NCBI GenBank assembly: GCA_039000515.1
Contig: JBCFYV010011135.1
Span: 19,302,178 to 19,366,177 of the forward strand
Source: Timema cristinae
Taxonomy: Eukaryota; Arthropoda; Insecta; Phasmatodea; Timematidae
DNA length: 64,000 nt
Reading direction: 5' to 3'
Positions 35,300 to 48,290 of the stretch are shown here, piece by piece (the first letter of the stretch is position 1; each line of letters opens with the position of its first letter). The position numbers and the translations under genes were made by a program. The notes beneath the pieces are model-generated. The model ran no database searches and was not told where the DNA came from. It saw only the letters and a list, made by a program, of their open reading frames with translations.

Positions 35300-37060
35300 A
35301 GGTATAAGTTTTGTGATGAAGCAGTGTAAGAGTATTAAGCAAGTTAGAATGAAAGTGAAAAGTGTCAGGATAATAATTTCTGAGAAAAAAAATAATAATT
35401 TCCCAAGACCATAATTAAAAATGTTGAAATAAATTTTAATGATATAGGAATTTCTTGCAATAAATAAAAGAGCTGCTGTAATTAAGTGCGCAAAAGATGT
35501 GTGTGGTTCTGTGGTCTTGGTATACGTTAAAAAAAAATACATGGTCGAATTTGCAGGTGAAAGAAGCATTGAGAGAAAATGAAAGATGCTAACAAACGAA
35601 TGATGGCTGAGAAGAGTGAAAAAGAACACAAGACCTATACAAAGATAAAAATATGAATGCAAAGAAAGCATGAAGTAGAGTGATTGGATGATGAGATTAA
35701 AAAAAAAAGATAAGAAAATGCAGTGGGATTTCGAAGGAATTAAGAAGCTGTTATGGTAGTAACTAAAGATAACTAACAAGAAGGGCTAGAAAAAGCTTAT
35801 GACATTCAGAAGGAATGTGGTGAACTGATCTTGGAAGAAAATATTATAGTATCAAGGAATTGATTATTTTGACTAATTGTATGATGAAAACTTAAAGAAA
35901 GTATATTAAAATTGGGAAAATATTATTATCAGTGAATGAATTAATGAAGTTAAATAGTTAAAATCAATAAATGTGTTAAAAAATTGAAAATTTGCAACGG
36001 TAATTGGATCACAAATGAAATGCCTAAGTGTGTTAGCATGGTACTACATATTGTGTCAGTTGTACAATGTGTGTGTGCTGGAGTTTCGAATGATCCTGAT
36101 GACAGGAATAATACTGTAGTTGTTCGTTTGTATAAAGGCAAAGGCAGTAGAGTAAGTGTAAGAATTATAGGGCAGTTAGATAGTTAGTATTTTAGGAGAG
36201 TTTTATTGAGAATGTGCATGACAAATTTGGGGTGTGGCAGTTTGGTTTCATTCCTGGTGGAATGTATGGCAATAAGGAAGAAAGTTGATTGTGCATTCGT
36301 TGCTTGAGAAGGCGTACGACCATGTGGATAGGAGTGTGTTATGGAATGTTCTGATAAAGTGTAATGTGGATGAATGGTTATTAAATGCAATTGTGAAGTG
36401 TGTGATGAAATTAAGGCATGAGTAAGAGTGGATTGGCTTAAAGCCTTAAAGTGTGTTTTACAAGGTTGTGTTATGTATCCATGGTTATTTAATATATTCC
36501 TGAATAAGTGTATGAGGGTACTTGAGAGAACGCGGTTGGTGCACAGATGGACAATATGAATGTGATAGGGCCTTTAAATGCAAAATGATAATTGCTTAAA
36601 CGTTTTAATATATAAGCTTGTAAAATTGATTTTCATTTGAGTGGCTAAAAAAACAAGATTATGATCGTTTTTGATAGTGAAGGATCAGGACTTGATTGTG
36701 AGTTTAGTATAAATGGCAAGCTGATCAGAACAAGTGACGGATGTAGTGTATCTGGGCAATATTTTTTCTAAAATGGAAGAATGGATGGTGAAATCTACAG
36801 ACGAGTGAACGCATATCTGAAATTGTTTTTATGTGAGTGGAATATTGTAAAGAAGAAGGTAGCATGAAAGAAGCAAAGATAGCAGTTTATAAAAGTATAT
36901 TGATGCAAGATTGTTGTACGTATGTGAGATTGGGTTTTCCTAGTAAATCATAATGAATGAATCATATGGGTGTTGTTGAAGCGAAGGGTGTATGAAAGGA
37001 TAGTCAAATGGGGGGAAAGTTAGTGAGGATGGATTAAATACGGAGTTGTTTTTTGAATTA
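35300..37060 (+). pseudogene. Non-LTR retrotransposon (LINE), decayed reverse transcriptase
   Basis: RT motifs appear in order on the + strand in three interrupted frames. They are VVVRLYKGKGSR (about 36115-36150), a KAYDHVDRSVLWNVL block near 36310-36350 (the LINE .AYDRVDR..LW motif), VLQGCVMYPWLFNIFLNK at about 36455-36510, and GRMDGEIYRRVNA near 36780-36815. The VDEWLLNAIVKCV segment lies between. The FADD catalytic motif is not intact; the corresponding GPLNAK stretch near 36570 has lost it. Upstream, 35500-35950 is a lysine/glutamate-rich region as found between endonuclease and RT. Many stops and frame breaks show a dead copy. Clade not assigned. A 161-codon minus-strand frame at 35294-35779 is its antisense shadow. 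Confidence 0.75.
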
Positions 37061-39140
37061 TATGCACAGTTTCTTGTTTACCCAGAGAGTTGGGGAGTGG
37101 CTTGATTAGCTATGTATGTATATTTATGTATTTTATTTAATGACATATTATCTCAAAACATATATATTATGAAAGTAGAGAACAGAATAATTGAAATCTT
37201 TTAGAAGGATTTTATTTATTATTATAAGATAATGTTTTTTAAATTAATAAAAAAATATTTTTTTAACAAATCAAATTCTATTTATAGCTAATACTTAATA
37301 AAATATCAGGTTTTAACTATTCCAAAGAAATAAAGTGTTTGTATGAAATACATTTTATTTTAGTTCTTTAAGTGAAAAAAACCATTATGACAACCATGGA
37401 AAACCTGATTCAAAAACATCATCATAAATCTCTTCTGAGTCACGTGTCAAAATTGGATAGGCCTTCTTAGTATACAATGCTTTAAAGCTTTCTTTTTATA
37501 TATGTTACACGCTATTTCTATTGATATTGGCTATTTCCTGAGTTGGGTAAATTTTCACTCCTAGAAAGAACTGGTTTCTCTACTTGTCCATTTTATAGAC
37601 TGGACAAAAACATGTTGGTTCAATGAATCTTTAGAACTTTTGATGTCTAGATCAAGCACTGACTATTCCATGAACTGAGAAGATCCTATCATTACCAAAT
37701 TCAAGACCAACGAGTTTTTACCCAATCTATGAAATGGACATTGGCCAAGCTAAGAGCAAGTTTGGTCTTTTAACATAATTTAGCTTAAAATTATTTCAGA
37801 ATTCATGTTTTGGTTAAGTTATGATTGGTTATTTTAATATACAAATCTAAAAAGAATGTAAAATAACCTGCTTTTGGATAAAACAATAATTTCCAATTCG
37901 TGAAAATGAAAAGAAAAAGTGAATGCAATTTTTAACCTATTCGTGAAATGTTTAATAGAAGAGACCAGTTTACTAAAATGGACTTAACATTTTTTCAATT
38001 CTTTAAATGGGCAATTCACTATAGAACTATAGAGGTGTAAAATATAATTATTATACCTTATAATTTTTGAAAAATCTAGAGTTGATTTAAATATACCGTA
38101 CGAAGATGAGTTGCTTAAATGTTTACTAAAAAAAACCTTGATTGTATGAACTAGACCAAATATAACAATACATGTATCAAATTTATTTTCAATTATTCAC
38201 GCCATTTAATTATCTTGTGTAGTAACTATGTTAAGAAAAAAAAATCAATTTACTTAGTAACAATTAATTTATTGATAAAACCATTAATTATTTCTAATTT
38301 TTAAATAATAATGACACTGTCTTTAAACATAATTCACAGCCTAGCAAAAAAAAAATGGATTAAGACGAACAACTAAACATTCTAAGGTTCTGTAGAGAAT
38401 AAATATCTGAAGGATTTATTGATTATCAATGGTTAATTAATATGAAATTCAAATGGAAAACATATTTAATCCAAATACATTATAACATCTTATTAATATT
38501 TGAGAAATAATACATATACACAATAACACCATATATTACAAAATCGTTAGACATAAATACTTTTAATAATTCAAAATATCTTAAACTGATTTAAAATATA
38601 ATGGTTTTGAAATTGTGTTTTGTAATTTACTAGCAAATGTTTCTATTATATTCATACAGTTTAACAACTTTAAGTAACGTTTATTGTTTCAATTGTATTT
38701 TATTTGACAATTGGAAAGGTCACAATCTATTTTAAATAAAATTAACTTATGTTAAATTGTAAACTGTAGCTTATAATATATTAATTATTAAATTCAATAC
38801 TTGCAATGATAGGGTACTGAATAAATATGATATGACATTTAAGGCCTCTAACACACAACCTAATATTTATTGTTCCGATTATAATATTTATCATAGATTT
38901 TTATTATAAATTATATATTTAATAATACATTAAAATATATTTTTTTATCTCCAGTACGAGAATCCAAATTGATTCTATTCTTACTTCACAACATCTTCAA
39001 CAAAAAATAAATTAAGATTGTATCATTCATGAACTAAACAATCTAGTTATTGTTTATATATAAATCACCCTAGCGTATTTTAAGCGAAAAGTTTTATATT
39101 TTAAAACTAATTAATCATGTTCTATGCTAGCGAACATCTT
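37061..39140. other. AT-rich gene desert
   Basis: No open frame, repeat family or RNA gene recognised. Confidence 0.5.
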
Positions 39141-39147
39141 TGTTCAA

Positions 39148-39344
39148 CTGTTATTATATTAATATTTCAAAATTAGTTAATATTCTTAGGTACTGACATA
39201 AAATAACGAATAAACATATTTCAGAAATAAATAATATTCCTACTGTTATTATATTAATATTTCAAAATTAGTTAATATTCTTAGGTACTGACATAAAATA
39301 AAGAATAAACATATTTCAGAAATAAATAATATTCCTACTGTTAC
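39148..39344. repeat. Tandem duplication, 95 bp period
   Basis: Two copies of a block starting CTGTTATTATATTAATATTT and ending AATAATATTCCTA, almost identical (one substitution noticed at AACGAATAAAC/AAAGAATAAAC). Very recent duplication. Confidence 0.9.
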
Positions 39345-41930
39345 AATCAAGTTTCTCCTTTAAAATTGGGTCATATTTAATGATATTTGAGAACAATAAC
39401 TTTTGAAAATAAAGGATATAATGTATATCAGTTGTGCACTATATATTACTGCCTTATAAAATTTGTTCACCATTTTCCAGAAATACGAGTATCTAAGGCG
39501 GTTATGCTAGAGTAATTAATTTCTTAGTTATTAAATTAGGCCAAGTAAATAAATAAGTCCTATATATGAATATCCATGATAACTCTGTAATTCGATGTGA
39601 AGTTAAGTTCAGGAATAGATTTTTATGTATATTTTATGACCTAGGAATTCAAATTTGAAAAATTAAACAAACAAGTTAATTTCGTAATAATATAAATCCT
39701 TTTAAGTCCTGGAATTTGGTTATAGTATTCTTTTAAGAAATTTCTGTCATAGCCATGTTAGAATTTTTTTAATTTTTGGGTGATGTATTTCCCCCCCCCC
39801 CCCCCCTGTATTCTACTGTTCATGCCTAGATATTTTCATATATATTGAGATACTAGGGTCATAAATTAATATTCTATAAATATATTAAAATAATATTACT
39901 AATACTTAATTATCCAAGAAATTAACAAAAAGCTGTTAAATTTATAAAACAAGCAATTTCAGACATTTTCTAAAAGTAATACTGAAATAAATTAATAATA
40001 AAACCTTTTTTTTAATATTTAAAGATCAAGTTAAATATTTGTTTCTAATAAATTATGTATATAACACTTACAAAAGAAAATATGATTGAAAATTGAATAT
40101 AATAGCTTTTAAATACCACATAAATGATTTGAAGATATTTTAAATGTTGATTTTGATAGTAAAACCATATTTTAAATGTCATTACAAACTATATTATGAA
40201 TAAAGTTGTGTACTGGTTTTTTGTGTTAAATTTAAATGCTTTTTTAAATTTATTGAAAGACAAATAAATAGTAGGACACATTATAAACTACGTAATTCTT
40301 AAATTTTATGTTTACAGTAATGTAAAATAATCTTTACTAGTTCCAGATGGTTACTCCTTGCAGAAATAAGAATGTTTCCCTTTTAATACATAGTTTTAGA
40401 TTGGCAAAGGAATAAAATAAATTAATTGACTCGTAGATTATCATTCAAACAATAAAGTTGAATTTGATATACAAAACTAGAGAGGTATTATTTTAAAAAT
40501 TAGATACTTAATATAATATTTATCATTTCACTATATGTGTTAGTAAAAAATTAATTCAACTATATGTTACTGAGGAGTAAAAGTTTTATATTTTATTAGT
40601 TAAAAATTAAATTCACTTCTTATAGAAATTATTTAGTTGACTTTTGTAAAAATATTATTCTAAATTGATAAATAAATATTTTTATCGAGTCACAAACATG
40701 TAATAAAAAATTAAAACCAGCAGTTACCGTACTATTTGATAATAGTATAGACAGTTTGTATGAATAAAAATTATGCCTGAACAAATAATTTAAGGATTAT
40801 TTTTTAAAATTATTAGCATTCTACTATTGAAAAACGTACTTTAAAGAGACATAAATTTTTTTAATAATTTCTATTTGTATTAATAAATTAAGTAAAAAGA
40901 AATTTAAAAAATTAGACACATTAATATTACTCATGAAGATAACATTTATTTGAGTTTGACTAGTTAATACATCTCATATTTTCATATCGCCTAATATTGC
41001 TAAGATAAAAATACATAATATAAAGTCTTCCTGTAAGTGTACTAATATTTTGAACTAAAGTTACACATTCTTGTATTCTAACAATAACAACATCTAATTA
41101 GAATAATAATTTTAAAACTAAGATATTGGTTTGTAATTTATTAAGTGCCATCCATATATGTGATAACTAACTACTGATTGAACATACAAATGGTGAAAGC
41201 TAAAAAGCTTTTCTATATGACGTAAGAATGTTAGTTTCATGCTTAATCTAAAATGGATAACTCTAAAGGATTAATATAATTGTGTATGTTAACAATACTG
41301 GTTTAATCCGAATGAGTACTATAAATACAATAAGATATCTGAATATTGTAAAGTTCTACACAACTTGTGAGTTATTATAATAAATACAATTTAGTCCCCA
41401 AATAGGTTTTTTTCCTACGTGTGGAGAGTTATAGGTTTATATCTTATCAACTTCAATTAATTAGGAAAACATATACTGAAAAGCCAAATATATCATGACA
41501 CATCCTAATACAGCTAGTATATATGGGTGTCTATCAATTTTGTAATCTTTTTAGGGTTGTAAATTTGAAGATGTAACTAATGAAAGAGTCGGTTACGACA
41601 ACTTGGAGATATCATCAGATCAAACAAAAGTGACAAATAGAGTTTTATTTCAACCAATACATTATTTTACAAATATAGCGATTATTAAACAACCTATATG
41701 ATTATTTGACCAAGTAAATGATTATTTCTATATATTATCTATGTCTAGACATAGGTCTAGCCCAAATATTGAGTAAAACTTTTCTTTGAAATAAGATAAT
41801 CCAGATTATAGCACTGATAGGATATTTATTATATGTATATCGTTACAATATATTAAAATTAAATTTAGTTTATTACATTGACTTAATAACATACGTATCT
41901 TATTGAATGGCATTGACATGGTATTTATGA
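39345..41930. other. AT-rich gene desert, with a poly-C tract
   Basis: A 16-base C run at 39791-39806 stands out. No gene recognised. Confidence 0.5.
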
Positions 41931-42045
41931 GCTACTAATAAATTAAATACAATATTTATATTTTATAAAAAAATAGTATTTCATTTATTAGTAGCAATAC
42001 TATATTTATATAAAATTCAAATACATTATTTAATTTATTAGTAGC
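41931..42045. repeat. Small palindromic element with perfect 18 bp inverted ends
   Basis: GCTACTAATAAATTAAAT at 41931-41948 is the exact reverse complement of 42028-42045. A third inverted copy of the end (CATTTATTAGTAGC) lies inside at about 41982-41995. Looks like a MITE remnant; no target duplication confirmed. Confidence 0.6.
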
Positions 42046-43189
42046 ATATGTACCGATACATTAAATAATTGCTGACAAAAATATTGGAGAGTTGACCACA
42101 ACATCAACATAATTTTAATATTTACTAAAGAGACTTCATCATGCCAAATAAAACACTTACTAACTAATTAAACTGTTTAGTGTAAACATGTTCAATATGT
42201 GGTCGGCCAATAAAAATAATACCATTAATCTAACTAATCAATATAATAAATGTAGGTGTATGTACTTTCTTTGAATATGATAAAGTATTTTTTTGGTCAT
42301 AAACATATATTACAAGACTAGCTAAATAAATTAGATGACACACCAATTAAAATACCATTAATTGATAAAGTTACGTATATTACAGTTTTTAAACTTATCA
42401 AAAAAATTATATAAATTTGTATTCAATTTATACAATATGTTGACTAGTACAATTCAATACAAGATTAACAAAAGAATGTTAAAATAATTTAATACACTTG
42501 ACACAGTGCTAATGGAAATATATTTTAAGAAACCCTTTCTATGTGTGTTCTTCATAACAATTATTTTGAAGATAAATTTTTAATAACACAATTTATATAT
42601 TATTCTCATCAAATAACTATTGAGGATTTTTATTCAAATACCTGTTTTGGTTTCCCTATTAGTTCGTTGTTGTAAATCAATAATTTAAACAACTCTATAC
42701 GACATATTCATTGGACCATTGGACGTGGTGTTATTTATAAGCAACACGTTGCTACATTTTTCTTAATCTTAGAAGTCTTTATTGTTACACTACGTTGCAC
42801 GCATTGTTACTAATTGCTGTCATAATGGCACAACTTTTAAGGAATGTCTTTATCACTAAGTAAGAAATTACTGTGGTATTATAAGTATTTTATTATAAAA
42901 TCTTCCAAACATCATACAACTGTTGCAACTTAAAACACCATATTTCAAATATAACTTCCAATATTCATCATACAGCTCTTGTAAAAAAAAAATATTGTTA
43001 ACAATATTCTGGCTTAATGTTTCAACTTAAAAGTTATTTTATATACTGCTTGTATAAATATTTATAAATTTGAAGCAACAAGTAGAATTTTAGCATCCTT
43101 GGTAAATATTACTTTACACAAAAATGTTTCATTTGGATGTAACTTTTTTACTACCAATTTCTTAGTAATAATTGTTTATTGTTAATATT
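42046..43189. other. AT-rich non-coding DNA
   Basis: Nothing recognised. Confidence 0.5.
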
Positions 43190-43484
43190 AATATTATTAT
43201 TATTATTAGCACCACGTCTTACTACCCATTTGGTTGTACGCACGCTAATGTGTAATGGTAGGGTGATTGTGAAATGAAATGAAGGACCTAGAGCTTAACG
43301 TGGAATCCAAACCACGGTGAAGACCTGACATTCCTCACATTCACAAGTTGTGATTAATACACGTCTTGTCAGAGGGTGAAGGAAGGGTTTTTCAATCAAA
43401 TAAATTCCTGCCGGGACCAAGGATTAAACCCCCGAACCCTCAGCACAGAAGTCTGACACCTTACCCCTAGACCACAAGGTCACC
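43190..43484 (-). mobile_element. SINE-B (long subtype)
   Basis: Tail (TTA)n, damaged palindrome (CCCATTTGGTTG), the GTGATTAATACACGTC block and a head ending CACAAGGTCACC. Target duplication unclear. Confidence 0.8.
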
Positions 43485-43989
43485 AGCTACATTAATATAA
43501 ATCATATTACTTCTTAAAAATTATAAGTATATTTATCTACAAGTGTAGCTATCATCATAAAGATGTAAGAAAATTAATTTCGTTGACACCTTAAGTGTGG
43601 GTTGTTACTTATATTTTCAATCCATATTGCGAAAGGAAAAGTTGCTTATTTATAGCATAAAAATTATTACAGTTTAATGAAAAATAAAAGTTGAAAACAC
43701 AGTGTAAGTAAAATTATTATTGACTATTTTTTTTATCTTATTTGGATTTATGTGAAAGAAATATTGACACTATTTTTATAAATTTTTAGAAATCTAGTAG
43801 CCCTCACTATCTAGATAGATAAGTGTGTCTAGAAATAATTAATTCATAAATAATCTTATATAAATGCATAACATTATTAATTATATGTCAATAGGTTTTT
43901 AAGCAATACATTTAAAAAGAAATATATATATAAATTTATATAATGGGTATTTTAACGTAATAGGGTGTTCAAATCACAGATGATTAAGC

Positions 43990-44142
43990 TTGGGGTAATT
44001 TTCTAAATAAAAAAAACATTTTAAATTATAATGATTATAATACAAAATTAGTTACTTATTTAGAAAACTAAAAAAACCATTTTAAATTTTAATGATTAGG
44101 CTATAATACAAAATTAGTTACTTATTTAGAAAACTACCCCAA
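43990..44142. repeat. MITE-like element with 21 bp inverted ends
   Basis: TTGGGGTAATTTTCTAAATA at the left and TATTTAGAAAACTACCCCAA at the right form inverted ends with one mismatch over 21 bp. The ~60 bp interior is duplicated in tandem (both copies contain ACAAAATTAGTTACTTATTT). No coding capacity. Confidence 0.65.
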
Positions 44143-44961
44143 CATGCAATATCAAATTGTGTAACAATACCATTCTGATTCATCCATACATCCTTTTATC
44201 GACATTTCAAGATGGTCGTCTAGGGCACAAACTAATGGAGCATTCCAACCAAATATAAATAGTTTTTAGCTTAAATCAATTATTTATTAAATTAAATGAT
44301 CTAATAACTATTTTTAAATGAAGAAATAACATTTGATCTAATATTAAAGAATATATTAAAAAATAATTAATCACTCTATGATTTAATGAAATTAGGAGTC
44401 ACTTTGTATCACCTTAATGTTTAGAAAATAATATAAATTAAAATGGATATTTCTACAAATATTGATTAAGGAAAGGATTGTGAGAAAATGGGGATCACAA
44501 ATTATTTTAATTTATTTAACTGTATTTTATATTTTTCTCTTTTTCCCCTGGGTATAATGGAACTATATTGCTATTATTATGATCATTTTATATCAAGCAG
44601 TCATGCAATGGGTGGTATTTATCCATATTAAACATAATACAACAAGGGTGCTAATCTTAAGTCCCTACCACCAGTCCTGCTTCATTGGAACACTGAAAAA
44701 AACACGTGACTGAATAGAGATAGTCACCATTATAAAAATTAGTTCATATTTTAAATACCAAACAAGATTTATTTCCAAATAGAATAACTCTTTAATTAAT
44801 TATTATATGGGCCTTATTTTACTTCATTTTAAACTCTAGGATGCATTTTTCAAAACTAATCTATAAACTCCTAGTCAGGATGGAATTTATAATGTGATAT
44901 ATATATAAATATCACATATCATGAGATAGATAGAACCGATTTAAAAGAAAAGTAATTAATA

Positions 44962-45236
44962 AATTATTATTAGCACCACGTCTTACTACCCGTTCGGGTT
45001 ATACGCAGTTACGCTAATGTGTAATGGTAGGGTGATTGTGAGATGAAATGGACGACCTACAGTTTAACATGGAATCTAAACCACGGTGGAAGGCTGGTAT
45101 TCCCCACATTCACAAGATGTCCTGTCAGAGGGTAGAAAGGGTTTGATAATCAGATAAATTTGTGCCGGGACCAAGGATTGAACCCCGGACCTCAGCACAG
45201 AAGTTCGACACCTTATTCCTAGACTGACAGGTCTCC
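44962..45236 (-). mobile_element. SINE-B, full-length copy
   Basis: Complete order of blocks with tail ATTATTATTAGCACCACG. Flanked by TAATTAATA at 44953-44961 and 45238-45246. Confidence 0.8.
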
Positions 45237-45794
45237 TAATTAATACACATTGTGTAATAATGATATTTATAATTTAAACACATGTTTTGTATTGCTTCGA
45301 CAAATGAAATCTTTTGCGCCTTTCAGCGTAATACCAAAGCGCATTATTATTTTGACATCATATTTACCACACTCAAATTTTCTTTACATATAAATTCCTC
45401 TTTATCAACAATGGTAAACAGAAGCATTCGTTTGCTATTTAAATGAATGAACAATTTCCAAAATGCAAAAAATACATATTCATTCTCATTACGCAAACAC
45501 ACGTACCTAAAATTTGAAGGGACATATGCAATTTGATTTATTTGTTATGTGTGTGTCTGTGTTTTTAGAGGTGGGTTGGTGGGGAAGGGCTAGAACCCCA
45601 TACTAATTTTCCACCCCCTGTTAGCCTGACATGTCCTTCATTATTTATCAAGACTCTTTCTGTGATGAACGAATGTGGTAGATTTTGATGTGGAAAGAAT
45701 TTTCCCTGCAAGGTTTATTAAAAAGGCAGGATGTGTTGATCATAGTTTGTTTAACGTATTTGGTATGTGGAATATTATATTTTATTTTATTCTA

Positions 45795-46044
45795 TTTAGT
45801 ACCGTGTCTTACTACCCGTTCAAGTTATACGCTTAAGTACTAATTACGCTAATAGATTAGGAATTGGGAAGGTTGAATTTAGAGGAAGTGAACCCGCATT
45901 TGCGTGAAGAGAGAGTGGATTTTTTTTTTCAGGAAAAACCCCCTCCCGTTCACCCTACCGAGTTGCAAACCTCGATCTCCCCATCCTCAGCAGTCAAGCT
46001 CAACATGACCAGTACGTTATATAACTACGCCACTGAAGCTGGTC
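45795..46044 (-). mobile_element. SINE-A, full-length copy without long tail
   Basis: Tail begins TTTAGTACCGTGTCTTAC; a T-run (TTTTTTTTTT) interrupts the central block and the B box is damaged. The 79-codon + strand frame at 45864 is an artefact of the repeat. Confidence 0.75.
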
Positions 46045-46205
46045 GAATAGTAACTCATAGTAATAAGTATCAGCTACTAAAATTAAGGGTTTATTCCAGA
46101 TAATCAATAAACATATGTTATTGTATTGAAATGCATTTCTATTGATGTTCCAATGGTTTGAGTAAATTTGATTTAGTCATGTGGAAAATTATTAAAAAAA
46201 TATTC

Positions 46206-46450
46206 TCACCTCTATGGCGTAGTTAGCTAACGCGCTAATTTCGTGTTGAACTAGACTGCCGAGGGCGGAGAGATTGAGGTTCAAATATCAGTAGGGTGAA
46301 TTGGGGTTGTTCATCTAAATGGTTTTTCCCTATCCCTCCACGTAAATGCGGGTTCACCTCTTATAAATTCAACCTTTCTTATTCCTAACCCATTAGCGTA
46401 ATTACTAACTAAACGTATGACCCGAACAGGTAGCAAGACACTGTACTAAA
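46206..46450 (+). mobile_element. SINE-A, full-length decayed copy
   Basis: TCACCTCTATGGCGTAGTTA head, GCTAACGCGCTAATTTCGTG, central block and CGTATGACCCGAACAGGTAG tail. Confidence 0.75.
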
Positions 46451-46505
46451 TTATATATTGTATACTAAAAAATTTACAATCATATTCAATAGTTTCAATT
46501 GTACA

Positions 46506-46740
46506 GGATTCGGTGGGCGAATGGCATAAGGCGCTACTCTTGAAAGTAAACTAGATTGCCGTTGAAAAGGAGATTAAAGTTTGAATCTCAATCGGCTGTA
46601 TTGAGGGTGGATTTTACATAGTTTATTTACACTCTCCCTCTACATAAATGTTTGTACTTTACATTTAAATCCAACCTTCCTAATCCCTAAAATAATCAGC
46701 AGAGTAAGTATATAAGCGATAGAAAAACGTGTTGCTACAA
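46506..46740 (+). mobile_element. SINE-A-like, highly decayed
   Basis: GGATTCGGTGGGCGAATGGC head, AAGTTTGAATCTCAATCGG (B box), ACTCTCCCTCTACATAAATG and a TGTTGCTACAAAA end. Directly follows the previous SINE-A. Confidence 0.55.
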
Positions 46741-46941
46741 AAATGATTATTTCATTATTTTTCACTTCTTTGATTTTGGTTAAAGTAGAACATTCTATTG
46801 GGCTTAGTCCAGTTGATAAATTTCATCCAGAATGTCTCATTACAAAGGCAGTTGCATTTATTCATTTTTCACTCAACGATCTCTATGGAACTTAAGTACA
46901 GTCACTCAAATCCTAGACGGGTCAATGTATATAATTCTGTA

Positions 46942-47312
46942 TTAAGGTGCGGCAGAAGGGCGCACAAGTAATTTTACAGTTTTTATAGAATTACAATTTT
47001 TTGTCCAAAATAAATCAAATATTTCTCCAGTAACAACATAGAGTTTAATTTTCTGCACATGCTAATATCAACAGATCTTAAATATCTGTCAAGGATGTCC
47101 TGGAAAGTTGTCAAAACATTTTAAATAAAGAGAAAAAGTTTTGACAACATTTCAGGACACCCTCGACAGATATTCAATATCTGTTGATATTAGCATGTGC
47201 AGAAAATTAAACTCTATGTTGCTACTGGAGGGATATTTGATTAATTTTTGCCCACAAATTTATATTCTATAAAAACTGAAAAATACTCGCACTCCCTTCT
47301 ACCGCACCTTAA
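46942..47312. mobile_element. TTAA-flanked palindromic MITE, full copy
   Basis: TTAA at each end (46942-46945 and 47309-47312) encloses inverted ends GGTGCGGCAGAAGGGCG and CCCTTCTACCGCACC. The two arms fold on each other almost throughout, meeting at a short centre ATTTTAAATAAAGAGAAA. TTAA duplication suggests piggyBac-type mobilisation (inference). No coding capacity. Relatives at 58190, 60672 and 28290. Confidence 0.8.
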
Positions 47313-47791
47313 TGATTAGTAAATATACGAACTCAGCATGAACCTAACCATATTAAATATATCGTAGTCATAAATAAATTGTATGAAACTACGCACGGAC
47401 TTCCTTCATCCATTGTTTAAAAATGGAGTTATTTACTCAAAGCTCATAATAGGTGTGAAACTAAATAATATACACGAGAAAAACCGAGCAAAAACTGCGG
47501 TATACGAATGTAAAATATTTTTTGACTTCCTGTTTTTAATTTTTTAATTATATTGTTAAGGAATGAAAGTCCTCATTTATATATTTTGACCAAAAAATTA
47601 AGATCAATATTTCGTCCACAAGAGTCAAAACTTCATCTTAAAATTTCAACTTATGGTTAAAATTTTTGATATTTCATAAGGGGTCTTACATCAACAGGTC
47701 ATCGCATTGCTATTTAACTCCTCATTTATAAATTTTGACCAATAAAAGAGATTAATATTCAATATCTAGTCTAAGATAATAGAGATATATC

Positions 47792-48069
47792 ATTATTATT
47801 GTTAGCACCGCGTCTTACTACCCGTTCGGGTTATATGCACTTACGCTAATGTGTAATGGTAGGGTGATTGTGAGATAAAATGGAGGACCTACAATTTAAA
47901 GTGGAATCCGAACCACGGTGGAGGCCTGGCATTCCCCACATTCACAAGATGTCTTGTCAGAGGTGAAGGAAGGGTTTGGTAATCAGATAAATCTGTGCCG
48001 TGAACGAGGATTGAACCCCGGCCGCCAGCACAGAAGTCCGACACCTTACCCCTAGACCACCAGGTCACC
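47792..48069 (-). mobile_element. SINE-B, full-length copy
   Basis: Well preserved, from the (ATT) tail at 47792 to CACCAGGTCACC. It sits immediately beside the decayed SINE-A at 48076. Confidence 0.85.
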
Positions 48070-48075
48070 TTTCTT

Positions 48076-48290
48076 GTACCATTTCCTACTACCTATTCAA
48101 TTTATACACTTATATACTAATTACTCTATTGGCTTAGTTATCCGGAAGGCTATATTTATAGTAAATGTACCGACATTTCCGTGGAAGGAGAGTGGAAAAC
48201 CATTTCGGGAAAGCCACACTCAGTATATCTGACCAATATTCGAAACTTGATCCCCCCCCCCCCCCCCCCCCGTCTTCCCCAGTCTAGTAC
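48076..48290 (-). mobile_element. SINE-A, decayed, with poly-C expansion
   Basis: CTACTACCTATTCAATTTAT tail, GGAGAGTGGAAAACCATTTC central block, then a run of about 20 C (48252-48271) where other copies have ATCTCCCCGTCC. The C-run has expanded inside the element. Confidence 0.6.

Noticed and set aside
35294..35779. 161-codon minus-strand open frame
   Set aside because: Antisense of the lysine/glutamate-rich part of the decayed LINE, which gives a phenylalanine/serine/leucine-rich frame by composition.
45864..46103. 79-codon + strand frame
   Set aside because: Reverse strand of a SINE-A copy.
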